From Pleurodeles waltl (Eukaryota; Chordata; Amphibia; Caudata; Salamandridae), in NCBI RefSeq assembly GCF_031143425.1, contig NC_090451.1:348634339-348698338 (forward strand): 64,000 nucleotides of DNA. Reading direction: 5' to 3'. The position numbers were made by a program, and so were the translations under genes. Positions 50,424 to 62,400 of the stretch are shown here, piece after piece. Each line of letters starts with the position of its first letter. Position 1 is the first letter of the stretch. The notes beneath the pieces were generated by a model. The model saw only the letters and a list, made by a program, of their open reading frames with translations. It did not search any database and had not been told where the DNA came from.

Positions 50424-53400
50424 GCCTGCTGAGCTAGAGGCTAAAATCTACAGGTAGGCACTTCGCAAAAAACACCTCTGTTTTCTTCCAAAAATTTGGA
50501 TGTGTCCACGTTGTGCTTTGTGCTTGTGCTTTCCTGTCGTGGGCGCTAGGCCTACCCACACAAGTGAGGTATCATTTTTATCAGGAGACTTGGGGGAACG
50601 CTGGGTGGAAGGAAATTTGTGGCTCCTCTCAGATTCCAGAACTTTCTGCCACAGAAATGTGAGGAACATGTGTGTTTTTAGCCAAATTTTGAGGTTTGCA
50701 AAGGATTCTGGGTAACAAAACCTGGTCCGAGCCCCACAAGTCACCCCTCCTTGGATTCCCCTAGGTCTCTAGTTTACAGAAATGCACAGGTTTGGTAGGT
50801 TTCCCTAGGTGCCGGCTGAGCTAGAGGCCAAAATCTACAGGTAGGCACTTCGCAAAAAACACCTCTGTTTTCTTCCAAAAATTTGGATGTGTCCACGTTG
50901 CGCTTTGGGGCGTTTCCTGTCGCGGGCGCTAGGCCTACCCACACAAGTGAGGTATCATTTTTATCGGGAGACTTGGGGGAACGCTGGGTGGAAGGAAATT
51001 TGTGGCTCCTCTCAGATTCCAGGACTTTCTGCCACAGAAATGTGAGGAACATGTGTTTTTTTAGCCAAATTTTGAGGTTTGCAAAGGATTCTGGGTAACA
51101 GAACCTGGTCCGAGCCCCGCAAGTCACCCCTCCTTGGATTCCCCTAGGTCTCTAGTTTTCAGAAATGCACAGGTTTGGTAGGTTTCCCTAGGTGCCGGCT
51201 GAGCTAGATGCCAAAATCTACAGGTAGGCACTTCGCAAAAAACACCTCTGTTTTCTTCCAAAAATTTGGATGTGTCCACGTTGCGCTTTGGGGCGTTTCC
51301 TGTCGCGGGCGCTAGGCCTACCCACACAAGTGAGGTATCATTTTTATCGGGAGACTTGGGGGAAGGCTGGGTGGAAGGAAATGTGTGGCTCCTCTCAGAT
51401 TCCAGAACTTTCTGCCACAGAAATGTGAGGAACATGTGTTTTTTTAGCCAAATTTTGAGGTTTGCAAAGGATTCTGGGTAACAGAACCTGGTCCGAGCAC
51501 CACATGTCACCCCTCCTTGGATTCCCCTAGGTCTCTAGTTTTCAGAAATGCACAGGTTTGGTAGGTTTCCCTAGGTGCCGGCTGAGCTAGATGCCAAAAT
51601 CTACAGGTAGGCACTTCGCAAAAAACACCTCTGTTTTCTTCCAAAAATTTGGATGTGTCCACGTTGCGCTTTGGGGCGTTTCCTGTCGCGGGCGCTAGGC
51701 CTACCCACACAAGTGAGGTATCATTTTTATCGGGAGACTTGGGGGAAGGCTGGGTGGAAGGAAATTAGTGGCTCCTCTCAGATTCCAGAACTTTCTGCCA
51801 CAGAAATGTGAGGAACATGTGTTTTTTTAGCCAAATTTTGATGTTTGCAAAGGATTCTGGGTAACAGAACCTGGTCCGAGCCCCACAAGTCACCCCTCCT
51901 TGGATTCCCCAAGGTCTCTAGTTTTCAGAAATGCACAGGTTTGGTAGGTTTCCCTAGGTGCCGGCTGAGCTAGAGGCCAAAATCAACAGGTAGGCACTTC
52001 GCAAAAAACACCTCTGTTTTCTTCCAAAATTTTGGATGTGTCCACGTTGCGCTTTGGGGCGTTTCCTGTCGCAGGCGCTAGGCCTACCCACACAAGTGAG
52101 GTATCATTTTTATCGGGAGACTTGGGGGAACGCTGGGTGGAAGGAAATGTGTGGCTCCTCTCAGATTCCAGAACTTTTTGCCACAGAAATGTGAGGAACA
52201 TGTGTTTTTTTTACCCAAATTTTGAGGTTTGCAAAGGATTCTGGGTAACAGAACCTGGTCCGAGCCCCGCAAGTCACCCCTCCTTGGATTCCCCTAGGTC
52301 TCTAGTTTTCAGAAATGCACAGGTTTGGTAGGTTTCCCTAGGTGCCGGCTGAGCTAGAGGCCAAAATCTACAGGTAGGCACTTCGCAAAAAACACCTCTG
52401 TTTTCTTCCAAAAATTTGGATGTGTCCACGTTGCGCTTTGGGGCGTTTCCTGTCGCGGGCGCTAGGCCTACCCACACAAGTAAGGTATCATTTTTATCGG
52501 GAGACTTGGGGGAACGCTGGGTGGAAGGAAATTTGTGGCTCCTCTCAGATTCCCGAACTTTCTGCCACAGAAATGTGAGGAGCATGTGTTTTTTTAGCCA
52601 AATTTTGAGGTTTCCAAAGGATTCTGGGTAACAGAACCTGGTCCGAGCCCCGCAAGTCACCCCTCCTTGGATTCTCCTAGGTCTCTAGTTTTCAGAAATG
52701 CACAGGTTTGGTAGGTTTCCCTAGGTGCCTGCTGAGCTAGAGGCTAAAATCTACAGGTAGGCACTTCGCAAAAAACACCTCTGTTTTCTTCCAAAAATTT
52801 GGATGTGTCCACGTTGTGCTTTGTGCTTGTGCTTTCCTGTCGCGGGCGCTAGGCCTACCCACACAAGTGAGGTATCATTTTTATCAGGAGACTTGGGGGA
52901 ACGCTGGGTGGAAGGAAATTTGTGGCTCCTCTCAGATTCCAGAACTTTCTGCCACAGAAATGTGAGGAACATGTGTGTTTTTAGCCAAATTTTGAGGTTT
53001 GCAAAGGATTCTGGGTAACAAAACCTGGTCCGAGCCCCACAAGTCACCCCTCCTTGGATTCCCCTAGGTCTCTAGTTTACAGAAATGCACAGGTTTGGTA
53101 GGTTTCCCTAGGTGCCGGCTGAGCTAGAGGCCAAAATCTACAGGTAGGCACTTCGCAAAAAACACCTCTGTTTTCTTCCAAAAATTTGGATGTGTCCACG
53201 TTGCGCTTTGGGGCGTTTCCTGTCGCGGGCGCTAGGCCTACCCACACAAGTGAGGTATCATTTTTATCGGGAGACTTGGGGGAACGCTGGGTGGAAGGAA
53301 ATTTGTGGCTCCTCTCAGATTCCAGGACTTTCTGCCACAGAAATGTGAGGAACATGTGTTTTTTTAGCCAAATTTTGAGGTTTGCAAAGGATTCTGGGTA

Positions 53401-56400
53401 ACAGAACCTGGTCCGAGCCCCGCAAGTCACCCCTCCTTGGATTCCCCTAGGTCTCTAGTTTTCAGAAATGCACAGGTTTGGTAGGTTTCCCTAGGTGCCG
53501 GCTGAGCTAGATGCCAAAATCTACAGGTAGGCACTTCGCAAAAAACACCTCTGTTTTCTTCCAAAAATTTGGATGTGTCCACGTTGCGCTTTGGGGCGTT
53601 TCCTGTCGCGGGCGCTAGGCCTACCCACACAAGTGAGGTATCATTTTTATCGGGAGACTTGGGGGAAGGCTGGGTGGAAGGAAATGTGTGGCTCCTCTCA
53701 GATTCCAGAACTTTCTGCCACAGAAATGTGAGGAACATGTGTTTTTTTAGCCAAATTTTGAGGTTTGCAAAGGATTCTGGGTAACAGAACCTGGTCCGAG
53801 CACCACAAGTCACCCCTCCTTGGATTCCCCTAGGTCTCTAGTTTTCAGAAATGCACAGGTTTGGTAGGTTTCCCTAGGTGCCGGCTGAGCTAGATGCCAA
53901 AATCTACAGGTAGGCACTTCGCAAAAAACACCTCTGTTTTCTTCCAAAAATTTGGATGTGTCCACGTTGCGCTTTGGGGCGTTTCCTGTCGCGGGCGCTA
54001 GGCCTACCCACACAAGAGAGGTATCATTTTTATCGGGAGACTTGGGGGAAGGCTGGGTGGAAGGAAATTAGTGGCTCCTCTCAGATTCCAGAACTTTCTG
54101 CCACAGAAATGTGAGGAACATGTGTTTTTTTAGCCAAATTTTGATGTTTGCAAAGGATTCTGGGTAACAGAACCTGGTCCGTGCCCCACAGTCACCCCTC
54201 CTTGGATTCCCCTAGGTCTCTAGTTTTCAGAAATGCACAGGTTTGGTAGGTTTCCCTAGGTGCCGGCTGACCTAGAGGCCAAAATCAACAGGTAGGCACT
54301 TCGCAAAAAACACCTCTGTTTTCTTCCAAAAATTTGGATGTGTCCACGTTGCGCTTTGGGGCGTTTCCTGTCGCAGGCGCTAGGCCTACCCACACAAGTG
54401 AGGTATCATTTTTATCGGGAGACTTGGGGGAACGCTGGGTGGAAGGAAATGTGTGGCTCCTCTCAGATTCCAGAACTTTTTGCCACAGAAATGTGAGGAA
54501 CATGTGTTTTTTTTTACCCAAATTTTGAGGTTTGCAAAGGATTCTGGGTAACAGAACCTGGTCCGAGCCCCACAAGTCACCCCTCCTTGGATTCCCCTAG
54601 GTCTCTAGTTTTCAGAAATGCACAGGTTTGGTAGGTTTCCCTAGGTGCCGGCTGAGCTAGAGGCTAAAATCTACAGGTAGGCACTTCGCAAAAAACACCT
54701 CTGTTTTCTTCCAAAAATTTGGATGTGTCCACGTTGTGCTTTGTGCTTGTGCTTTCCTGTCGCGGGCGCTAGGCCTACCCACACAAGTGAGGTATCATTT
54801 TTATCAGGAGACTTGGGGGAACGCTGGGTGGAAGGAAATTTGTGGCTCCTCTCAGATTCCAGAACTTTCTGCCACAGAAATGTGAGGAACATGTGTGTTT
54901 TTAGCCAAATTTTGAGGTTTGCAAAGGATTCTGGGTAACAAAACCTGGTCCGAGCCCCACAAGTCACCCCTCCTTGGATTCCCCTAGGTCTCTAGTTTAC
55001 AGAAATGCACAGGTTTGGTAGGTTTCCCTAGGTGCCGGCTGAGCTAGAGGCCAAAATCTACAGGTAGGCACTTCGCAAAAAACACGTCTGTTTTCTTCCA
55101 AAAATTTGGATGTGTCCATGTTGCGCTTTGGGGCGTTTCCTGTCGCGGGCGCTAGGCCTACCCACACATGTGAGGTATCATTTTTATCGGGAGACTTGGG
55201 GGAACGCTGGGTGGAAGGAAATTTGTGGCTCCTCTCAGATTCCAGGACTTTCTGCCACAGAAATGTGAGGAACATGTGTTTTTTTAGCCAAATTTTGAGG
55301 TTTGCAAAGGATTCTGGGTAACAGAACCTGGTCCGAGCCCCGCAAGTCACCCCTCCTTGGATTCCCCTAGGTCTCTAGTTTTCAGAAATGCACAGGTTTG
55401 GTAGGTTTCCCTAGGTGCCGGCTGAGCTAGATGCCAAAATCTACAGGTAGGCACTTCGCAAAAAACACCTCTGTTTTCTTCCAAAAATTTGGATGTGTCC
55501 ACGTTGCGCTTTGGGGCGTTTCCTGTCGCGGGCGCTAGGCCTACCCACACAAGTGAGGTATCATTTTTATCGGGAGACTTGGGGGAAGGCTGGGTGGAAG
55601 GAAATGTGTGGCTCCTCTCAGATTCCCGAACTTTCTGCCACAGAAATGTGAGGAACATGTGTTTTTTTAGCCAAATTTTGAGGTTTGCAAAGGATTCTGG
55701 GTAACAGAACCTGGTCCGAGCACCACAAGTCACCCCTCCTTGGATTCCCCTAGGTCTCTAGTTTTCAGAAATGCACAGGTTTGGTAGGTTTCCCTAGGTG
55801 CCGGCTGAGCTAGATGCCAAAATCTACAGGTAGGCACTTCGCAAAAAACACCTCTGTTTTCTTCCAAAAATTTGGATGTGTCCACGTTGCACTTTGGGGC
55901 GTTTCCTGTCGCGGGCGCTAGGCCTACCCACACAAGTGAGGTATCATTTTTATCGGGAGACTTGGGGGAAGGCTGGGTGGAAGGAAATTAGTGGCTCCTC
56001 TCAGATTCCAGAACTTTCTGCCACAGAAATGTGAGGAACTTGTGTTTTTTTAGCCAAATTTTGATGTTTGCAAAGGATTCTGGGTAACAGAACCTGGTCC
56101 GAGCCCCACAAGTCACCCCTCCTTGGATTCCCCTAGGTCTCTAGTTTTCAGAAATGCACAGGTTTGGTAGGTTTCCCTAGGTGCCGGCTGAGCTAGAGGC
56201 CAAAATCAACAGGTAGGCACTTCGCAAAAAACACCTCTGTTTTCTTCCAAAAATTTGGATGTGTCCACGTTGCGCTTTGGGGCGTTTCCTGTCGCAGGCG
56301 CTAGGCCTACCCACACAAGTGAGGTATCATTTTTATCGGGAGACTTGGGGGAACGCTGGGTGGAAGGAAATTTGTGGCTCCTCTCAGATTCCAGAACTTT

Positions 56401-59400
56401 TTGCCACAGAAATGTGAGGAACATGTGTTTTTTTAGCCAAATTTTGAGGTTTGCAAAGGATTCTGTGTAACAGAACCTGGTCCGAGCCCCGCAAGTCACG
56501 CCTCCTTGGATTCCCCTAGGTCTCTAGTTTTCAGAAATGCACAGGTTTGGTAGGTTTCCCTAGGTGCCGGCTGAGCTAGAGGCCAAAATCTACAGGTAGG
56601 CACTTCGCAAAAAACACCTCTGTTTTCTTCCAAAAATTTGGATGTGTCCACGTTGCGCTTTGGGGCGTTTCCTGTCGCGGGCGCTAGGCCTACCCACACA
56701 AGTAAGGTATCATTTTTATCGGGAGACTTGGGGGAACGCTGGGTGGAAGGAAATTTGTGGCTCCTCTCAGATTCCCGAACTTTCTGCCACAGAAATGTGA
56801 GGAACATGTGTTTTTTTACCCAAATTTTGAGGTTTGCAAAGGATTCTGGGTAACAGAACCTGGTCCGAGCCCCGCAAGTCACCCCTCCTTGGATTCCCCT
56901 AGGTCTCTAGTTTTCAGAAATGCACAGGTTTGGTAGGTTTCCCTAGGTGCCGGCTGAGCTAGAGGCCAAAATCTACAGGTAGGCACTTCGCAAAAAACAC
57001 CTCTGTTTCCTTCCAAAAATTTGGATGTGTCCACGATGCGCTTTGGGGCGTTTCCTGTCGCGGGCGCTAGGCCTACCCACACAAGTAAGGTATCATTTTT
57101 ATCGGGAGACTTGGGGGAAGGCTGGGTTGAAGGAAATGTGTGGCTCCTCTCAGATTCCAGAACTTTCTGCCACAGAAATGTGAGGAACATGTGTTTTTTT
57201 AGCCAAATTTTGATGTTTGCAAAGGATTCTGGGTAACAGAACCTGGTCCGAGCCCCACAAGTCACCCCTCCTTGGATTCCCCTAGGTCTCTAGTTTTCAG
57301 AAATGCACAGGTTTGGTAGGTTTCCCTAGGTGCCGGCTGAGCTAGAGGCCAAAATCTACAGGTAGGCACTTCGCAAAAAACACCTAATTTTTCTTCCAAA
57401 AATTTGGATGTGTCCATGTTGCGCTTTGAGGCGTTTCCTGTCGCGGGCGCTAGGCCTACCCACACAAGTGAGGTATCATTTTTATCGGGAGACCTGGGGG
57501 AACGCTGGGTGGAAGGAAATTCATGGCTCCTCTCAGATTTGCGAACTTTCTGCCACAGAAATGTGAGGAACATGTGTGTTTTTAGCCAAATTTTGAGGTT
57601 TGCAAAGGATTCTGGGTAACAAAACCTGGTCCGAGCCCCACAAGTCACCCCTCCTTGGATTCCCCTAGGTCTCTAGTTTACAGAAATGCACAGGTTTGGT
57701 AGGTTTCCCTAGGTGCCGGCTGAGCTAGAGGCCAAAATCTACAGGTAGGCACTTCGCAAAAAACACCTCTGTTTTCTTCAAAAAATGTGGATGTGTCCAC
57801 GTTGCGCTTTGGGGCGTTTCCTGTCGCGGGCGCTAGGCCTACCCACACAAGTAAGGTATCATTTTTATCGGGAGACTTGGGGGAACGCTGGGTGGAAGGA
57901 AATTTGTGGCTCCTCTCAGATTCCCGAACTTTCTGCCACAGAAATGTGAGGAACATGTGTTTTTTTTACCCAAATTTTGAGGTTTGCAAAGGATTCTGGG
58001 TAACAGAACCTGGTCCGAGCCCCTCAAGTCACCCCTCCTTGGATTCCCCTAGGTCTCTAGTTTTCAGAAATGCACAGGTTTGGTAGGTTTCCCTAGGTGC
58101 CGGCTGAGCTAGAGGCCAAAATCTACAGGTAGGCACTTCGCAAAAAACACCTCTGTTTTCTTCCAAAAATTTTGATGTGTCCACGTTGCGCTTTGGGGCG
58201 TTTCCTGTCGCAGGCGCTAGGCCTACCCACACAAGTGAGGTATCATTTTTATCGGGAGACTTGGGGGAACGCTGGGTGGAAGGAAATTTGTGGCTCCTCT
58301 CAGATTCCAGAACTTTTTGCCACAGAAATGTGAGGAACATGTGTTTTTTTAGCCAAATTTTGAGGTTTGCAAAGGATTCTGGGTAACAGAACCTGGTCCG
58401 AGCCCCGCAAGTCACCCCTCCTTGGATTCCCCTAGGTCTCTAGTTTTCAGAAATGCACAGGTTTGGTAGGTTTCCCTAGGTGCCGGCTGAGCTAGAGGCC
58501 AAAATCTACAGGTAGGCACTTCGCAAAAAACACCTCTGTTTCCTTCCAAAAATTTGGATGTGTCCACGATGCGCTTTGGGGCGTTTCCTGTCGCGGGCGC
58601 TAGGCCTACCCACACAAGTAAGGTATCATTTTTATCGGGAGACTTGGGGGAACGCTGGGTGGAAGGAAATTTGTGGCTCCTCTCAGATTCCCGAACTTTC
58701 TGCCACAGAAATGTGAGGAACATGTGTTTTTTTTACCCAAATTTTGAGGTTTGCAAAGGATTCTGGGTAACAGAACCTGGTCCGAGCCCCGCAAGTCACC
58801 CCTCCTTGGATTCCCCTAGGTCTCTAGTTTTCAGAAATGCACAGGTTTGGTAGGTTTCCCTAGCTGCCGGCTGAGCTAGAGGCCAAAATCTACAGGTAGG
58901 CACTTCGCAAAAAACACCTCTGTTTTCTTCCAAAAATTTGGATGTGTCCACGTTGCGCTTTGGGACGTTTCCTGTCGCGGGCGCTAGGCCTACCCACACA
59001 AGTGAGGTATCATTTTTATCGGGAGACTTGGGGGAAGGCTGGGTTGAAGGAAATGTGTGGCTCCTCTCAGATTCCAGAACTTTCTGCCACAGAAATGTGA
59101 GGAACATGTGTTTTTTTAGCCAAATTTTGATGTTTGCAAAGGATTCTGGGTAACAGAACCTGGTCCGAGCCCCACAAGTCACCCCTCCTTGGATTCCCCT
59201 AGGTCTCTAGTTTTCAGAAATGCACAGGTTTGGTAGGTTTCCCTAGGTGCCGGCTGAGCTAGAGGCCAAAATCTACAGGTAGGCACTTCGCAAAAAACAC
59301 CTCATTTTTCTTCCAAAAATTTGGATGTGTCCATGTTGCGCTTTGAGGCGTTTCCTGTCGCGGGCGTTAGGCCTACCCACACAAGTGAGGTATCATTTTT

Positions 59401-62400
59401 ATCGGGAGACCTGGGGGAACGCTGGGTGGAAGGAAATTCATGGCTCCTCTCAGATTTGCGAACTTTCTGCCACAGAAATGTGAGGAACATGTGTGTTTTT
59501 AGCCAAATTTTGAGGTTTGCAAAGGATTCTGGGTAACAAAACCTGGTCCGAGCCCCACAAGTCACCCCTCCTTGGATTCCCCTAGGTCTCTAGTTTACAG
59601 AAATGCACAGGTTTGGTAGGTTTCCCTAGGTGCCGGCTGAGCTAGAGGCCAAAATCTACAGGTAGGCACTTCGCAAAAAACACCTCTGTTTTCTTCCAAA
59701 AATTTGGATGTGTCCACGTTGTGCTTTGTGCTTGTGCTTTCCTGTCGCGGGCGCTAGGCCTACCCACACAAGTGAGGTATCATTTTTATCAGGAGACTTG
59801 GGGGAACGCTGGGTGGAAGGAAATTTGTGGCTCCTCTCAGATTCCAGGACTTTCTGCCACAGAAATGTGAGGAACATGTGTTTTTTTAGCCAAATTTTGA
59901 GGTTTGCAAAGGATTCTGGGTAACAGAACCTGGTCCGAGCCCCGCAAGTCACCCCTCCTTGGATTCCCCTAGGTCTCTAGTTTTCAGAAATGCACAGGTT
60001 TGGTAGGTTTCCCTAGGTGCCGGCTGAGCTAGATGCCAAAATCTACAGGTAGGCACTTCGCAAAAAACACCTCTGTTTTCTTCCAAAAATGTGGATGTGT
60101 CCACGTTGCGCTTTGGGGCGTTTCCTGTCGCGGGCGCTAGGCCTACCCACACAAGTGAGGTATCATTTTTATCGGGAGACTTGGGGGAAGGCTGGGTGGA
60201 AGGAAATGTGTGGCTCCTCTCAGATTCCAGAACTTTCTGCCACAGAAATGTGAGGAACATGTGTTTTTTTAGCCAAATTTTGAGGTTTGCAAAGGATTCT
60301 GGGTAACAGAACCTGGTCCGAGCACCACAAGTCACCCCTCCTTGGATTCCCCTAGGTCTCTAGTTTTCAGAAATGCACAGGTTTGGTAGGTTTCCCTAGG
60401 TGCCGGCTGAGCTAGATGCCAAAATCTACAGGTAGGCACTTCGCAAAAAACACCTCTGTTTTCTTCCAAAAATGTGGATGTGTCCACGTTGCGCTTTGGG
60501 GCGTTTCCTGTCGCGGGCGCTAGGCCTACCCACACAAGAGAGGTATCATTTTTATCGGGAGACTTGGGGGAAGGCTGGGTGGAAGGAAATTAGTGGCTCC
60601 TCTCAGATTCCAGAACTTTCTGCCACAGAAATGTGAGGAACATGTGTTTTTTTAGCCAAATTTTGATGTTTGCAAAGGATTCTGGGTAACAGAACCTGGT
60701 CCGAGCCCCACAAGTCACCCCTCCTTGGATTCCCCTAGGTCTCTAGTTTTCAGAAATGCACAGGTTTGGTAGGTTTCCCTAGGTGCCGGCTGAGCTAGAG
60801 GCCAAAATCAACAGGTAGGCACTTCGCAAAAAACACCTCTGTTTTCTTCCAAAAATTTGGATGTGTCCACGTTGCGCTTTGGGGCGTTTCCTGTCGCAGG
60901 CGCTAGGCCTACCCACACAAGTGAGGTATCATTTTTATCGGGAGACTTGGGGGAACGCTGGGTGGAAGGAAATGTGTGGCTCCTCTCAGATTCCAGAACT
61001 TTTTGCCACAGAAATGTGAGGAACATGTGTTTTTTTTACCCAAATTTTGAGGTTTGCAAAGGATTCTGGGTAACAGAACCTGGTCCGAGCCCCGCAAGTC
61101 ACCCCTCCTTGGATTCCCCTAGGTCTCTAGTTTTCAGAAATGCACAGGTTTGGTAGGTTTCCCTAGGTGCCGGCTGAGCTAGAGGCTAAAATCTACAGGT
61201 AGGCACTTCGCAAAAAACACCTCTGTTTTCTTCCAAAAATTTGGATGTGTCCACGTTGTGCTTTGTGCTTGTGCTTTCCTGTCGCGGGCGCTAGGCCTAC
61301 CCACACAAGTGAGGTATTATTTTTATCAGGAGACTTGGGGGAACGCTGGGTGGAAGGAAATTTGTGGCTCCTCTCAGATTCCAGAACTTTCTGCCACAGA
61401 AATGTGAGGAACATGTGTGTTTTTAGCCAAATTTTGAGGTTTGCAAAGGATTCTGGGTAACAAAACCTGGTCCGAGCCCCACAAGTCACCCCTCCTTGGA
61501 TTCCCCTAGGTCTCTAGTTTACAGAAATGCACAGGTTTGGTAGGTTTCCCTAGGTGCCGGCTGAGCTAGAGGCCAAAATCTACAGGTAGGCACTTCGCAA
61601 AAAACACGTCTGTTTTCTTCCAAAAATTTGGATGTGTCCATGTTGCGCTTTGGGGCGTTTCCTGTCGCGGGCGCTAGGCCTACCCACACATGTGAGGTAT
61701 CATTTTTATCGGGAGACTTGGGGGAACGCTGGGTGGAAGGAAATTTGTGGCTCCTCTCAGATTCCAGGACTTTCTGCCACAGAAATGTGAGGAACATGTG
61801 TTTTTAGCCAAATTTTGAGGTTTGCAAAGGATTCTGGGTAACAGAACCTGGTCCGAGCCCCGCAAGTCACCCCTCCTTGGATTCCCCTAGGTCTCTAGTT
61901 TTCAGAAATGCACAGGTTTGGTAGGTTTCCCTAGGTGCCGGCTGAGCTAGATGCCAAAATCTACAGGTAGGCACTTCGCAAAAAACACCTCTGTTTTCTT
62001 CCAAAAATTTGGATGTGTCCACGTTGCGCTTTGGGGCGTTTCCTGTCGCGGGCGCTAGGCCTACCCACACAAGTGAGGTATCATTTTTATCGGGAGACTT
62101 GGGGGAAGGCTGGGTGGAAGGAAATGTGTGGCTCCTCTCAGATTCCCGAACTTTCTGCCACAGAAATGTGAGGAACATGTGTTTTTTTAGCCAAATTTTG
62201 AGGTTTGCAAAGGATTCTGGGTAACAGAACCTGGTCCGAGCACCACAAGTCACCCCTCCTTGGATTCCCCTAGGTCTCTAGTTTTCAGAAATGCACAGGT
62301 TTGGTAGGTTTCCCTAGGTGCCGGCTGAGCTAGATGCCAAAATCTACAGGTAGGCACTTCGCAAAAAACACCTCTGTTTTCTTCCAATAATTTGGATGTG

